A program made the position numbers and the translations under genes. This document shows positions 35,610-49,293 of a DNA stretch of 64,000 bases, in pieces. Source of the DNA: Anadara kagoshimensis (lineage: Eukaryota; Mollusca; Bivalvia; Arcoida; Arcidae); NCBI GenBank assembly GCA_021292105.1, contig CM037874.1, forward strand, positions 41,353,309-41,417,308, read 5' to 3'. Every line of letters begins with the position of its first letter. Position 1 is the stretch's first letter. The notes beneath the pieces are model-generated. The model did no database searches. It was not told the DNA's origin and saw nothing but the letters and a program-made list of their open reading frames with translations.

Positions 35610-36835
35610 ACTAACAACAGGCTGACAGGGAGGGAGGATGTAGAGCTCTGATAATTATAACAAGGGATTAAAGAGGTAATTACTGGTAATTTACACACTT
35701 TATAAATACTTTATATATACATGTATGGTAAACCATGACTATAAAGATTAGTGAATGCAGGAAACACTTTAAACTGGGAACTATATAAGCGATTTATACT
35801 GGTTTTGAATCCTGCCATTGAAGTAATCCTGACTTGGGGATGGCAGATGTGGTGCATATAACACCATTTCTGTGTAGCAACAATGAAATAATCCTAACTG
35901 GGGGAAATAGGGAGGTTGATGGGGTATAAAGCACCATTCTAATGTGTACCAACCAAAAATGGTTAGACTGCTGTTACATTGTGTAGCAATCGATGAAATA
36001 ATCCTACCTGGGGAAAATAGGGAGGTGGAGGGGTTAGCAAAACTGACTAGGAGGGAATAAAACTTCCAGCCAGCCTACTATAATAGAAGCTATTGGATGA
36101 ACTTCTGGTTGCACTGTATAAAGTGGTTTAAGTTGCACAAGGGTGATTAGCTTTGTCTTAAGCTTATAATCTAGATCTATAGATTTGATCTTTCTGTACT
36201 AACTAAATGTATCGTTAAAAGGTTCTTCGATTATTCACTGGGCTAATTGTCTGGATGGGTGTTTTAAAAACACCAAGCATATCAGGGCTCTTAAAATGAT
36301 GTTAAATATGTACTCTGGACTTGTTTTAAAGTCCTAACCTAGAAATTGTAGGCTTTTGTTAAATACTTTACACAAAGTGCATACTAGTGACCTACAAATT
36401 AGCGTCTTTATTTATACCAACTTCCAAACTTCCTAATGGGATCTAAAAATAACTATTTACAGACAGGGTGACCTATTTGGACATTGACCCTCTATAAATC
36501 CTACCATAATGTAACTCTAGAGAATGCTGGTGGGATAAGGAAATCATAAGAAGTCAAGTTAGAGTGATCAATTGGCCTATAGGTTTTATATATATTAAAC
36601 GCAATACATATCTTCAGATGTTTATCTGTGACAACGATTGTTCAGTTATTGACCTGCTAAGTAGGACATTGTACTGTAATAATTAATATTGATAGAGTAT
36701 TACATGTTATATATGCTAGCGGTCATTCTCACTGGCTGAAAGCTGTTATGATTTACAAATTTAGTGATTGCCGGTAATTTACTAATAATCATTGATTTAA
36801 CACCATATCAATAACTGATAATAATGCTACATTCA

Positions 36836-36997
36836 ACCTACCTTAAAGGCCACCTCTATATATGGGGCCACTTTTTTATAAAGGCCAGTAGAATTGTATC
36901 CCAATTGTTCTTTATCCATATTATTTGAAAGTGTATATAAAGAAAATTTTTACTGATACCCTTGGGTGGCTTTTATAGACAGGTTTGACTGTATTTA
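36836..36997. repeat. MITE, CAGTCAAACCTGTCTATAAAGG family copy
   Basis: Left aacctaccttaaaggccacc and right ttatagacaggtttgactgt; interior tgtatcccaattgttcttta. Shared with 61238-61430. Confidence 0.7.
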
Positions 36998-39853
36998 AAA
37001 AAAAATTCATGAGATTTTATTCACATAGAATCCTTGCTTCAAATTTTGACTCATCAACCTAAACTGATGTAACATAGAATAACTGAATCCTATACATCCA
37101 AAATTAGTAGGGCAACCAATTACATGTATTTGTATACCATAAGTGGAATAAAAACAAATGATTACCGGTATGAACTTCTGAGTTTGAAGAAAAGGAAGGA
37201 TAAATTAAAGAGAATAATGCATTGACATAATTGATGTCAAGTTTATGAAATTTAAAAATAAACTGCTTTGTGATGATAACCTTTGTAAATGAGGAAGGGC
37301 AAATTAAACAAGTTTTCATTTTGAAATTTAAGTGTCTGGGCAGGCCCAAATGGGTAATAAAAATCCAATTATTATTAAAAACTAAAAAATTTGTATTATA
37401 GACAAAAGTTTTGACTTTAAATAATTTCTGTCTAAGTTTTATAATAGAAAATTTATATATTGCATAACAGACCATTAAAATTACACAGAATACCAATTTT
37501 TGCTAACCAACTGGTTTAGGTTTTTGAGCTTTGAACATCCAGGTCCTTCTAGAATTTCTGGTTGACAATTACCTTTAAGAAAGGTCAAATTAATTTTATG
37601 GCATTTGGGTTTTGTTTTTAGTCCAGAGGGCAGAGATTTTTACTTTGTTTTGCTATTAGTATATTGACCTGTTGGTCGTACTGATATGTACAGGGGATAA
37701 TTAGTACAAGTTAAAAAGAGTATATATCAGCGGGTCATAAACTGACACATAGTACTATCTTAGTACCTACTAACACCATATACCACCTATATATCAGTCA
37801 GTACCTTTGATAGTAGTGCTGGGTAAATTTATATGATAACTAGGAATGTTGATGTTTATATAAAAGGGATGGCTTGTACTTTCTGAAATGTTATTATCTT
37901 TGACGGTGCATGTATGATCATGTAGCCGTGTTGATAGTGACAGGTCGTCAGACATGTTGTTGTCCAGCGCCTGTGTGTATTATCATTTAGCGAGGATGAT
38001 AATGTCGGGCTCTTGTCCGATGCATGTATTATCCTGTATTGGGGTTGATAAATGTCGTTTGTGCTAGTTATGATGGAAATGTTGCTGTCCGTGCTCTCGT
38101 ACCAGTACCAGACGGCTTCACCTGTATTTGTTGATAGTCTGTTAAATATAAATTTATTTATTTACACCGGGACTGGCACAGCTTGCTTCACATAGATAAC
38201 ATTTGCTACATTTTATAAATCTATATATACATTCCTTAGATTAACATATGCTATCTGAAAGAGGGCATAATATTTCTCCTTACTTTGAATTCACTACTAT
38301 CGGTTTAGTACTATCAATTCAGAATATATCCATCCAGAATCTAGTTCAGGATTTCACTTATTAAATTTCATATTTTCTTTGGCTAAATTGACTCATCATA
38401 ATTCATATTGTATCGAAATTGTGATATAAAAGTAATAATGCAATTCCTCATTTGTGAAATACTGTATAATGATGATACAGTCGTATAAAGTTTAAAAATT
38501 GTATAATGTCTCAAAATGATTAAATCAGTCAAATGTAGTGACATATTCTATTAATTTTAGTATGTAATGGCAACATTTATCAAATTTTGCATGACAAATT
38601 AATCCAAATTAAAAAAAAAATTTAATTATGCAATGAGAAGCAAGTATGCATACATTGAAATTTGTGTTTTGAATTTATAACTTTTATATTATTACCGTAC
38701 ACTACGGGAAATGTATATCACGGTACAAATCATGTCTTGGACAAATATTGCATTTCACATTTTGGCGTCAAAGGACTGAACCGTTTCAGGCCTAATTTTA
38801 TTCAATATATTCCTAACCAATTCCTACATGTAGGTTTAGTGAAAATATTAAATGAAAAAAAAATAGCCTTTGGTCTCAAAAGAGTTTAGAAAGGGGATTT
38901 TTGCACCAAGTCCCAGAACACCAATTTCTAGCCTGACACCGCTAAATTTCACTACAGAAATAAGGTTAATAGTGTACTACAGTGTGTGTATGACATCAAT
39001 GACCTGTGTTTCTGCACTTAAGGATACTTGATGCACTTGAATATTTGTCATCAACAAGACCAGATAGATTTGGCTAAATAGAGTGTTTTTGGCTCTGAAA
39101 TGCATATATTTAGGTATAGTTTAATACCTAATGCTTTATGAATACAACCTTATATGCTATTAAAGGCTGTGAAACTCTTTCTTAAATTTAACTTCATTAA
39201 CTTACAAAGTGTGCCAACTGTCCTTAAGAAGAGACTTGTAGATCAAGTTTTTCAGAACAAAGATTAAGTTGTGTTATGTTTAGTTACGTAATGGGAGTGG
39301 AGTAAGGAAGTGGTTTTATTATTCGCGAATGATCTTGATCATTCTCGAATTTAGATGTTACATGCAGATTTCTCAACCCGAATATTCTTCCGTTACAGAT
39401 AATCAACTCTCTCTCGTATGTAGGTTCAAAGTTGAAATAAAGGTAGATAACTCAAATTTTGAATGCGGGTTATGGACGTTTCGCCCCAATATTAATATTT
39501 TCCGCCCCAACTATATTCTCCGCTTTATCATACCTGCCAACCCTCCCGATCAGGGATTGAGATTAACGGGCGCCCAGTTTTTCGCTCTGGGCGATAAATG
39601 TATCATACACAGGTCGCCCAGGGCTGCCAGGTGGCGATAAGAATTTTCAGTTCGGTGTATTTGACATTCCGATCCGTTTACCGATTTCCTGTTTATATTT
39701 CTGACTGGCGACAATAATAGTAAAATTGAAAAATGGGTATCATATAGTTAACAAGTGTAAATGGACCGGTGTTCCGACCGGAATTCAAATACGGTGCCAT
39801 TTCGTTTCCTTTTCTGATATTTATGTATAAAATGATACTTCCGGCTTTCTGCC

Positions 39854-40252
39854 ATGTGGAAATTTTTAGGAGCATCGACTCCAAAGGCTAAACAAGGACC
39901 TGCGGAAAAACGAAAGTACTATCAAGAGTATGATAAGTCCAAACGCATCGGAGCATATAAAAAGCCATGGGAAGATGGCAGGCCTTGGTTGTATGATACG
40001 CAGGACGGAAAAGTGTGCCGATTGTGTAGAGTTCGACAGGAAAGAAATCTGTATTTACCGAGGGTTGCACTAGTTATAAACTTGACAGTGTAAATAAACA
40101 TGACATTTCTGAATCTCACAAACAGGCCCAAGCCTTTAGTAATGCAAAACAAGTTCCTGCTAATAAATCAAAATCTGCCAAAATTATACAGTCATTGACA
40201 TTGGCAGTACCTATAGATCAACATTTTCTGCAAAACCATTCGTCAATGTAAT
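39854..40252 (+). pseudogene. hAT/ZNF862-like zinc-finger protein fragment
   Basis: The frame from the ATG at 39854 reads KRKYYQEYDKSKRIGAYKKP then GRPWLYDTQDGKVCRLC. The text then continues in another frame after a shift near 40030-40060 as GCTSYKLDSVNKHDISESHK and on to QAQAFSNAKQVP, stopping at about 40250. C-x2-C followed by GC and H-x5-H is the TTF/BED-like zinc-finger start of hAT-transposase-derived proteins (ZNF862, C17orf113 and ZMYM6 class). A CMAHRK-like scrap near 40353 may be a further remnant. Sense orientation within NLK intron 3, and inactive as read. Confidence 0.6.
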
Positions 40253-40829
40253 TGCAGATGTTGAATATCGAAAAGTAAAGCAAGGGATAGAATAATCCAA
40301 ATGTATATGCCTGATATATTCAGATCAACCATCACTCTTGACAGTTCATTGTATGGCTCATCGAAAAGTTAAGTTCAATCCCTGCTGATGTGAGGAGTCT
40401 CCCCATATTAAGACAAAAATTTTGGAATTTTGTGCTATCATACTGCTTTTCCCGTTTTTCAAAGCATTCCGTGAAGTCATCCTTAAAAAATTATAAATTG
40501 ATTAGAGTGAAATCTGGGATAGCGATCACTTTGTAGAGTGGTCATCTGTCAACTACATTTTTATCATGTACAGAACCTTTGTAGAGGGGTCACCTGTCAA
40601 ACCCAGTCAGCGGGGATCCTAACGGCCACCCGATTGAAAAAATTGTTGTTTACAAGATTTACTAAAATTATGCTGGTCTCGGGAAAAAAAGTCTTCCAAA
40701 AATTATCGAATTCTTAAAACACAACTCTGGTGATATAAATAATAATAAAATAATAGTTAATTTTTTCAAGTTATTAATTTATTTAAAAAATATCCTCAAT
40801 TATGACATGAAAGATATCAGAAGCTTATT

Positions 40830-42216
40830 AGCTCACCTGAGCCAAAGGCTCAGATGAACAATTGTCATCTATCTTCATCCGTCTTGTATAAACTTTTTAG
40901 CTCACCTGAGCCAAAGGCTCAGATGTGCAATTGTCATCTATCTTCGTCCGATGTGCGTCATGTATAAACTTTTCACATTTTTTATCAATTCCTCCAAAAC
41001 TACAGAGCCAAATTGGATGATATTTGACAGTAATGGTCAAGTAAGGGGTTTTCAGATTTGCACAAATGCAAGGATTATGTCCCCTTGGGGCCCCATAAAG
41101 GGGAAATTTGTGAAAATCTTTAAAAATCATCTGCTCTGAACCTACAAGAGATATAACTTAGATATTTCATGTAAAATACTATGGGCACCTAGTTTTAGAT
41201 TTGCACATATTGTAGCTTTAGGGGCCAAAATGAGATAATGGCAAGGTACTTGAGGGGAAATTGCAAATTAATGTATTTGTCAATATATTTGAAAACTATA
41301 AGCTTTTTGTATGGGCATCATCATCATGTGTATTGGAATACTGTAGGCATTTGCACAACGGTCATTTTGATATATGAATAGAGGTCATAAGTTCAAAGGT
41401 CAAGGTCATAGATGTAAACGAATACTGAAATGGTTAATTATCTCAAAAACTTTGAACTCTTTGTGTAGGCATGTATATTAGAATATTGTAGGCATTTGCC
41501 TTACGATCATTTCCATATATGAACGAAGGTCATAGGTTCAAAGGTCAAGGTCATAGATGCAAACAAATACTGAAATGGTGAATTATCTCAAAAATGATAA
41601 ACTTTCTCTATAGGCATGTATATCAGAATATTATAGGCATTTACACAATGTTCATTTTGATATATGAATGTAGGTCATAGGTCTAATGGTCAAGGTTATA
41701 GATGCAAATGAATACTGAAATGATTAATTGTCTTAAAAACTATAAACTTTTTGTATAGGCATATATGTTAAAATATTGTAGGTATTGGCCTAACGATCAT
41801 TTTGATATATGAATGAAGGACATGAGTTTAAAAGTCAAGGTCACTGATGCAAACAAATACTAACATGGTTAATTATCTCAAAAACTATAAACTTTTTGTA
41901 TAGGCTTCTAAATTGTAGGTATTGACCTAATATTCATTGCGATATTTAGATTAAGGTCATGGGTTCAAATTTTTCTTTACTTTTTTAGTTGTTTATAAAC
42001 AATATATTGTAGCTAGATTTCAGATATATTATATGTAGCACTCTTATGACTAGTTATGTTATAATACATTTGCAAAAAATCCTTACATATAATTGGCCCT
42101 TACTGCTGAAAATTTATTTGGACATTCTCTTTAATTAATGTCAATGACCATTGAACCTCTGCATGAGATATGTACTCAGCTGCATGTGAGCATTAAGGCT
42201 CATGGACCTCTTGTTT
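40830..42216 (-). mobile_element. Second 145-bp-array element, reverse orientation
   Basis: Read on the - strand it begins aaacaagaggtccatgagcc (42216 leftward) and ends with a gagccaaaggctcaggtgagc-type hairpin (about 40831-40855). It contains a four-monomer array with caaggtcata anchors at 41401, 41546, 41691 and 41836, exactly 145 bp apart. The terminal 69 bp are duplicated (agctcacctg at 40830 and 40899). Same family as 15141-17287 but diverged. Confidence 0.75.
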
Positions 42217-42659
42217 AATATTAGGGTCTCCATGACGATGGAAGTAACTTTGACCATCCTTGATGGTTCCATACATGCATTTATTCGGATTGAACTATTT
42301 CCTACATGAATCCTTAATATTGGTCCAATGTGTGAATATTAAAACAGCCCCATGCTCATAGTCTGCACATTGCACACTACATGAACCCGCTATGTTGTGT
42401 TGGGAGCAATGCAAGGTGAACATAACAACCTCCTTTCAGTTACCTGACAACTTCATATACCTGACACTACATTGATGGAGACACTGAACTCCCTGTCTTT
42501 CTAATCTTTCGCGAATTTTAGTACTTTCAGTACTTTGATTTTAACTAGATTTTAATCTTTAATTTTTTAAACTAGTTTAAGTATGTTTTGCCTAATTATG
42601 TTATGGTTATCTATTAAAGAGATCTTTAAATTTATCCTTTGTAAATGTGCATGTCTATG

Positions 42660-42880
42660 GATGGTGTGGTTTGGTTGGTAGGGTGCTTATTCTGTATGGG
42701 GAAGGTCATAGGTTTGAATCCAGGCTTGGTCTGAACAGAAACTTGAAAATTGGTAGTGTCTGATCTTTGCTTCGAGAAATGAAAGTCACGGGTAATTAAA
42801 AACCAATGGCCCATGTCAAGATAGGTGTGGTGTGCTTAAGTACTCTCGCTGCACATTGCCATGAGCACTCTGCATAGGTA
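42660..42880 (+). mobile_element. SINE family B, diverged subfamily
   Basis: Head tggtttggttggtagggtgc with B box ggtttgaatcc, then acttgaaaattggtagtgtc, gaaatgaaagtcacgg and gcacattgccatgagcactc. The B box is close to consensus. Confidence 0.7.
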
Positions 42881-43179
42881 AAATATTAAAAGCATTGATA
42901 AAACACTATTTGTGATTTATGTATATGTTATGGTAACCATAGATTTTTATTAGTATCTCCTTCTGTTACAGCTGCTACCATTAAACGTCTAGGCAGCATT
43001 TAAAATACATTTAACATGATGAGAAATACTCCATTAAAACCTTGGAAATTAATGAAACAAAGGAAAACCACTATACCTGCCTGTCTTTATGAAAATATAA
43101 AATGCAGTTTACAGTTGTTGTTAGTACTATGCCACAGTGAGGAATTATGTAATGGTGTTTTTATGCCACAGACAATATT

Positions 43180-43350
43180 ATTGAAGAAGTCAATTCTGGG
43201 TTGGGGAAGGATACAAGAATTCACAGGGATTTGGCAAGGCAATTTTCTCACACTAAGATCTGCCCAAGTGGGTTTCAAACTCAAGAGGTGAGGGGTGTTG
43301 TGAACCGAAGTGCACACTTTTGATAACTTGGCCACCAAGGTCCCACCACA
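43180..43350 (-). mobile_element. SINE-like family C fragment
   Basis: tctcacactaagatctgccc, gggtttcaaactcaagaggt and a right-end aacttggccaccaaggt head remnant. Confidence 0.55.
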
Positions 43351-44645
43351 AAGACCAATGTGAACATAAAATGAATTAAATATGAACAGATAAACCAACG
43401 TATAAAAATCGCTTGGCTTTTGAACTTTTAAAGAAAAGCAGTATTCCTTGACATTGTCAAATGAAATAACATTTTCTACTTGGCATGTCATGAATTTTTT
43501 GTGTGAAAATTCTCATCCAGGCTTTTTCCAAAGTCAACTGGTATTTGACCTGTTGCTGTTGTGGCAAGGTTTAAATTTTGTATAGGGGTACTATTGACAA
43601 AAGTATGCTCCCCTGCAGGGTAACAAAATTAGTAACCTGACCTTGCCCTTCAATTGAAACAGGTGGAATAATTTTGTCAACCCCCTCAGGTAACCAAATC
43701 TCTCCCTTTGTTACGCTGTCCATATGGTGCCCCCATTTTACATGGCTGTTTTAAAAATTGTTGAATTAAGTGGTTCCCCAATTTTATAAAGGCGATATCA
43801 ATTTCAAATACTATATTGTGCGCATATTTCAATTTCAGTTTGATTAAAGCAAAAAAAAACAAAAAATATATTTACCGGTACAGAAGTGTGTAGATGTCAT
43901 GTTTCTTTAATTAAAAAAAAAAGATCTTAAAATGTCATTTAAATTTTAATGGCACTTTAAATAATTTTTTATTTGACTTTTTTTACATTATGTTTTTCAT
44001 CAGCTGTTACTTAATGAATTTTCTGTAACAAAAACATGCACTTCTTTCCCTTATTCAAATATTGCCTGACCATATATTGGAAAGCACTAGGAATTAGGCT
44101 TTTTTACCACATTGTTTTTCCACCGTCAGACATGCAAGGGAAATTAAGTACCTTTACTTGATACAGAATCTCTCCTGCTAATAGAAGGTAGGGTATAATT
44201 CTCCATTTGTCCTCATGATAAAACTTCATTAATTCCCATCACATGGCAGCAGATGGCATTATGTTGTCATGGTAACATGACGAGAAAATAGATTTGTTTA
44301 CATGTTTTTAATAAATTGATCATTGATCATTCATTTTTTTTGACAAAGAGATCGCATAATGTAATGAACGTGTAGTCAGATTTCATTTTTAGCAAAAATG
44401 TTTTTTTTAATGCCATGTTAAATGTGGTCTGCCAGATGATGGAGTGTTTAATATATATCGTATACTGGGTGTATGATAATTGATGTTATATGTATAATGT
44501 TTTTATATCAACATTTAACAAATGAAAAATAAAATGAAATGATTTTTAATCTACAAAATAGTCTTTGCAGATGTTGTATGGGAATCGTATCAAAATTTGA
44601 AAAAAAATTATCTTTAGTTTTGTGAATAATGATTATGTTATCAAA

Positions 44646-44648
<3 letters not shown>

Positions 44649-44706
<58 letters not shown>
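44649..44706 (+). repeat. (CT)29 tract upstream of exon 4
   Basis: Pure CT for 58 bp, about 100 bp before the U12-type acceptor, followed by a (TG)n-like run near 44726-44739. On the transcript this is a CU polypyrimidine. Confidence 0.97.
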
Positions 44707-44710
<4 letters not shown>

Positions 44711-44784
44711 TATGTATATGAAATTGTGTGTGTGTGTGTGAACATAATGGTTGTATCGCCATGTGTTCATTTGAATTATTATGA

Positions 44785-44925
<141 letters not shown>

Positions 44926-45420
44926 TGATTTTATTATATAGTTTTTATCAAATAATTTTGTTTTAAACGTGGCTACATGTAAAAATGTATATCCTCATGA
45001 TACAAGTGTTGGAGTTCAGATAGGTCAGTTATTATGTTGAACAAATCGCTACTTCTTGTACAAATAACAGACTCTATGTTAAGTCATGCACCAAGTCTTG
45101 TATTTGAAAAAAAAAAAATTAAAAATTGCAAATTATTATGTCTGCAAGTTATGATTGAACATAATTATTGTCTGTGTTCATATTTGTGTGAACATGATTT
45201 CTTTGATGTTTATATGACGCTAACAATGAAAAGCAAAGTAAAGAATGATGTTTAAAAAACCCCGCAAAGCAAAATTAAAAAAAACCAGATAATTATGGGG
45301 CATGAACACCTGTTATGTAATATAATCAAATATGTATTTAACTCTTATTTCTGTTAATAAGCCCATATTATGGAATCAGAAACTATACTATAGTATGCTT
45401 TATGCTTATCAAGATTCTAA

Positions 45421-45540
<120 letters not shown>

Positions 45541-45584
45541 TGAAAACTTACCAATATTGACATACATTGGATATTTTTGTATCC

Positions 45585-45825
45585 ACGGCAGAGTGGTCAA
45601 GGCTTCAGCGATGATCCAGGGTAGGGTTTTGAGCCACGGCCAGCCTGCAAAGTGTTTCCTTGAGCAAGACAGTTTGAGTCACTTCACATGATAAACGATG
45701 ACTACCAGGAAGAATTCTCGGTTTTATTGTAGTGTTGCATTGGTATCCTATCCACGGAGAATTCTCCTCGTGTCAACTGCAATTGACACCAGCAAATGAG
45801 CCTATGTAGACACTGGACTTTTTTT
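45585..45825 (+). mobile_element. tRNA-derived SINE-like element, family E
   Basis: cacggcagagtggtcaaggc looks like a Ser/Leu-type tRNA 5' half, then a decayed B box (ttttgagccacgg). The body has cttgagcaagacagtttgag, ggaagaattctcggttttat and agcaaatgagcctatgtaga. It lies in NLK intron 5 and accounts for about half of it. No second copy was seen here, so confidence is limited. Confidence 0.5.
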
Positions 45826-46004
45826 TTTTGACCAGTGCATTTTAGGATGGAGTTTTGGCATCGTTGAGTTGATGTAAACTTCGCAAATTGATAATGAAAT
45901 GACCTAATTCTCTCTTGATCAGTGTTGTCTCATGGAACATTTTATTTAATTAATCTATGGTGGTTGAAAATTACATTATTTTAATGTTACTTTTTGTATT
46001 GTAG

Positions 46005-46214
46005 ATCTGTGATTTTGGCCTAGCCAGGATAGAAGAACCTGATGAAGCCATACATATGACACAAGAAGTCGTAACACAATATTATCGTGCTCCCGAAATC
46101 CTTATGGGTGCAAAACATTACAGTTCAGGTGTAGACATTTGGTCAGTAGGGTGCATATTTGCAGAACTTCTCGGTCGAAGAATACTCTTTCAAGCTCAAA
46201 GTCCAATACAACAG
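46005..46214 (+). CDS. NLK: NLK exon 6: DFG, TQE activation loop, APE
   Basis: Encodes residues 188-257 as exactly 70 codons. DFG is 190-192, followed by the activation loop [18 protein letters not shown] carries Thr206-Gln207-Glu208 where classical MAPKs have T-X-Y, so it is activated by single Thr phosphorylation (Thr298 in human). APE is 216-218. [17 protein letters not shown] follows, then the NLK-typical FQAQSPIQQ. Acceptor gtattgtag, donor gtaagt. This is the most diagnostic exon for NLK identity. Confidence 0.97.
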
Positions 46215-46525
46215 GTAAGTAATACACTTATATCAAATGTAACCCAGAGATAAATGTAACAGCAAATGATTGGGCCAGTGGGGTCAGTTCTTGATGGTCA
46301 CTGATATTTGGGTGAAATGTTGTTGGAAGCTAGAGTACCTGGAGAAAACTCAACCTTCAGCCAAAAAATCCAGAGCTTTCTCACTAGGTACTGTCCCCAG
46401 TTATATACAAAACAAAGGCTTTGAGTATTGAATTTTACAGAATATTTTATCTAAGTATCTGGTTAAATTAAAAGCTTTCACACAAGACTTAATGACCATA
46501 TCTTATACCAAATTATTAACCAGCA

Positions 46526-46528
<3 letters not shown>

Positions 46529-46592
<64 letters not shown>
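46529..46592 (+). repeat. (TC)32 tract in intron 6
   Basis: Pure TC for 64 bp, 315 bp after exon 6. A second tract, 47262-47313, lies 670 bp further on. Both are CU-rich on the transcript. Confidence 0.97.
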
Positions 46593-46594
<2 letters not shown>

Positions 46595-47259
46595 GTCAAG
46601 ACACTAGATATATTTTATAGTATATTGTTTGTTCATGAAGAAATAATGCTATATATACAGTGTTTTAAGATTTTATTGTTGAGAAAGAGTTACAAAATGT
46701 AATAGCTAGACTTCAAGGCTAAAAATGTATTGATTTTTACGGTAATTATTAAAACGCAGCTATATTCGTGATTTTATGGAGTTAGGTGAAATACTACAGT
46801 ATATTTAAAAAAAAATGTTAACATAGTTTGAAAAAAAGGAGAGAAAGAGTTTTCATGTGTGTTCAAGCTATGTAAGATAGAAAATCTTGTTTTTCTTTGT
46901 TAGACTTGATAATTTTAAGTAAACAAGAATTTTGGGTTTTAAATTTCCAACAAGTCACAAAAGTGGAAAAAGACAGTAATTGATTTAAATGTAGTAATTT
47001 GTCATTGTAAATAATCGGGTTATATTTGGTGTCACAAAGATTTAAAAAAGTCAGGTGAATTATCTTTTAATGGGGACAGTGACCTACTAACACAAAACAT
47101 TACCACCTCCTTGTACAGACTTATTATCGTTTATTAATAATGTACTTGACTCATACTTTTTTTCTCTTCTCTCTCTTTCTGAAACCTTGTTAAGTTTGTG
47201 TATCAAAAACAGTTCTTGCTCTCTTGTATTATTTGAATGTATTAAAATTGTAGCAAAAA

Positions 47260-47261
<2 letters not shown>

Positions 47262-47313
<52 letters not shown>
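47262..47313 (+). repeat. (TC)26 tract in intron 6
   Basis: Pure TC for 52 bp. The surrounding 'ccttgttaagtttgtgta' occurs both before (about 47185) and after (about 47322) the tract, so the locus carries a duplication bracketing the repeat. Confidence 0.95.
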
Positions 47314-47317
<4 letters not shown>

Positions 47318-49293
47318 TTCTAATCCTTGTTAAGTTTGTGTAGTTAAAAGAATATTTGATACACAAAAAAACATATACATAAAAACAAGCTTGGTATATG
47401 ATGTGTACAGGATGATGTATCGATTAATCCAAACAAAAGATTTCAAAGTCATTGACCGTCTTGTGACCAGGCTGTATTTCTATTTATAGAACGAAAATAC
47501 AATTGGTCCTTCTCCTCCTCTTTCTTGTCTCGGTCTGTTGGACGGCACCACATTGTCACCTTGTAGACTCTCCACAGTTGGGTGGGTGGGTTAGTGAGGT
47601 TATAGAGACAGGTGTTTGATGCACATAATTGAGAAGGGTTTAAAGGTAAAGGGGGATGCCTGTGTTTTATGATGGGGTTTAAAGTTAAAAATAGGATACC
47701 TGTGTATTTTTGATGATTTTAAAGGTAAACGGATACCTGTACTGTATAGCGTTTCCGATTCATTTATTGCAGTCAATTTGAGCTTTTTGTTCACCTGAAT
47801 TTTTAACGAGTCTATACAAATTTGAATTAAAATTTGCTGAAAAGACACAATGTTTACAATACCTTTGTTGAAAAATTTATTTTAAATATTTTATTGATGT
47901 ATACAACAAATAAACAAATTATTAACATGCCAAGCTTTGTTTTCATAATAGAATGATGATATATGTAAATATCAAGTATTGATAAATTAATTATTAAAAT
48001 ATTTTGGAGAGGGGGGAGGAGGAGAGAAAATTCAATACACTTAGACTAAAAATAAAAAGTACAAATTTTGATTGATGCACTTGTTTCGTTAACAGAAAAA
48101 AAAGAGTTCTTTTATATTTTATCAGGCATTATATTAAGATATCATGAATGATAAATTTTACATTTAAAAGAAATTGAGAGCTGTGATATATCATTGTCTG
48201 TGGGGAAAGAGGTTTTCATGTATTGAGCCATCTACAACAAGAATCATTATAATGTAACACAATGCATATGCAGTGATGTGACTTTCCCCGTTAAAACAGA
48301 TTTATTTCTAATGGTTACAATATAAAATTTCAAACTTGTTTTAATTTTCCTTTGTTACGGCAGATATATGTGTTATAAACTATGATACATTGGGTACCTG
48401 TGTTTCCGCTGAATGTCTGAGTAATGAAGGACATTGTTGTCGTTATTGTGTAAAACTCTTTGGAATCTACATCTTCCATTTACCGCAGTAGTTTCATTGA
48501 TAAGAAATTAGGTGGTGAGATGTAAGAATTAAAAAGTGACGCAGGTATATGATTTAACTGAAATTAATAAGTGAAAGAATTTTTAAAAAGAAAAGAACAG
48601 ATAAATCACAAATCTACTGGTTATCTTTTTGCTACCTGTGGAAGGTATAAAATGAATTAAGGGATTAGACATCCATTGATTTAAAATAACTGACAAATTT
48701 ATAGGATTATTGATGAGAGGGTAAAAAAATTGAAATGTATGATAATATAATAAACCAGAGTAGAATCATTTATTTATTTAAAATAATATAATAATTATAA
48801 TAATTCATTTAGTAAATAAATGAAAGATTGGATAGAGGTGGAGAAATGACTAGATCAAATGATGAAAAACAGAATACATGTAGTAGGTCTGTCACCCTTT
48901 CTCATGCCCCTGGAATACGGAAAAAAAAACATCTTTTAGTGCAATTTTGGGGGAAATTTCGAAGGGATATTATATTAATAGTAGGAACAAAAATACTACA
49001 ATTTTGTATTTAACCTTAAAAATATTTGAGAAGAAATAAAAAAAAATTGACCCTAAATGAAGCAGCCCTTTGTAGCCTTTGGGAATTTTGCTAGACTATC
49101 TGGATTGAAACTTATCTTTTTGTTCCAACATTACATATACCTTGCTTATTTTGAGTTTTCTATTCAATGTTTTTCGCAATTCTCTGGGAAAAAATATTTT
49201 GTGTTATTGCAGCATTACATTTAGACTGTCTAGGAAGAACAAAAATTCTGAAGATACATATTTTGTAATTTTTTTGTGTTTGTCTATTTTCAG

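Larger units (their letters stand above)
46215..49293 (+). other. NLK: NLK intron 6
   Basis: U2-type intron (gtaagt...ttttcag), 3.1 kb. It contains a short SINE-C remnant (46300-46400), two long pure CT tracts (46529-46592 and 47262-47313) and otherwise AT-rich DNA. No coding feature is supported. Confidence 0.8.

Noticed and set aside
39329-39640. 103-codon frame before the zinc-finger relic
   Set aside because: No domain; it lies in what looks like the leader of the decayed gene.
44508-44762. Arg/Glu-repeat frame on the - strand
   Set aside because: Produced by the CT microsatellite; no coding evidence.
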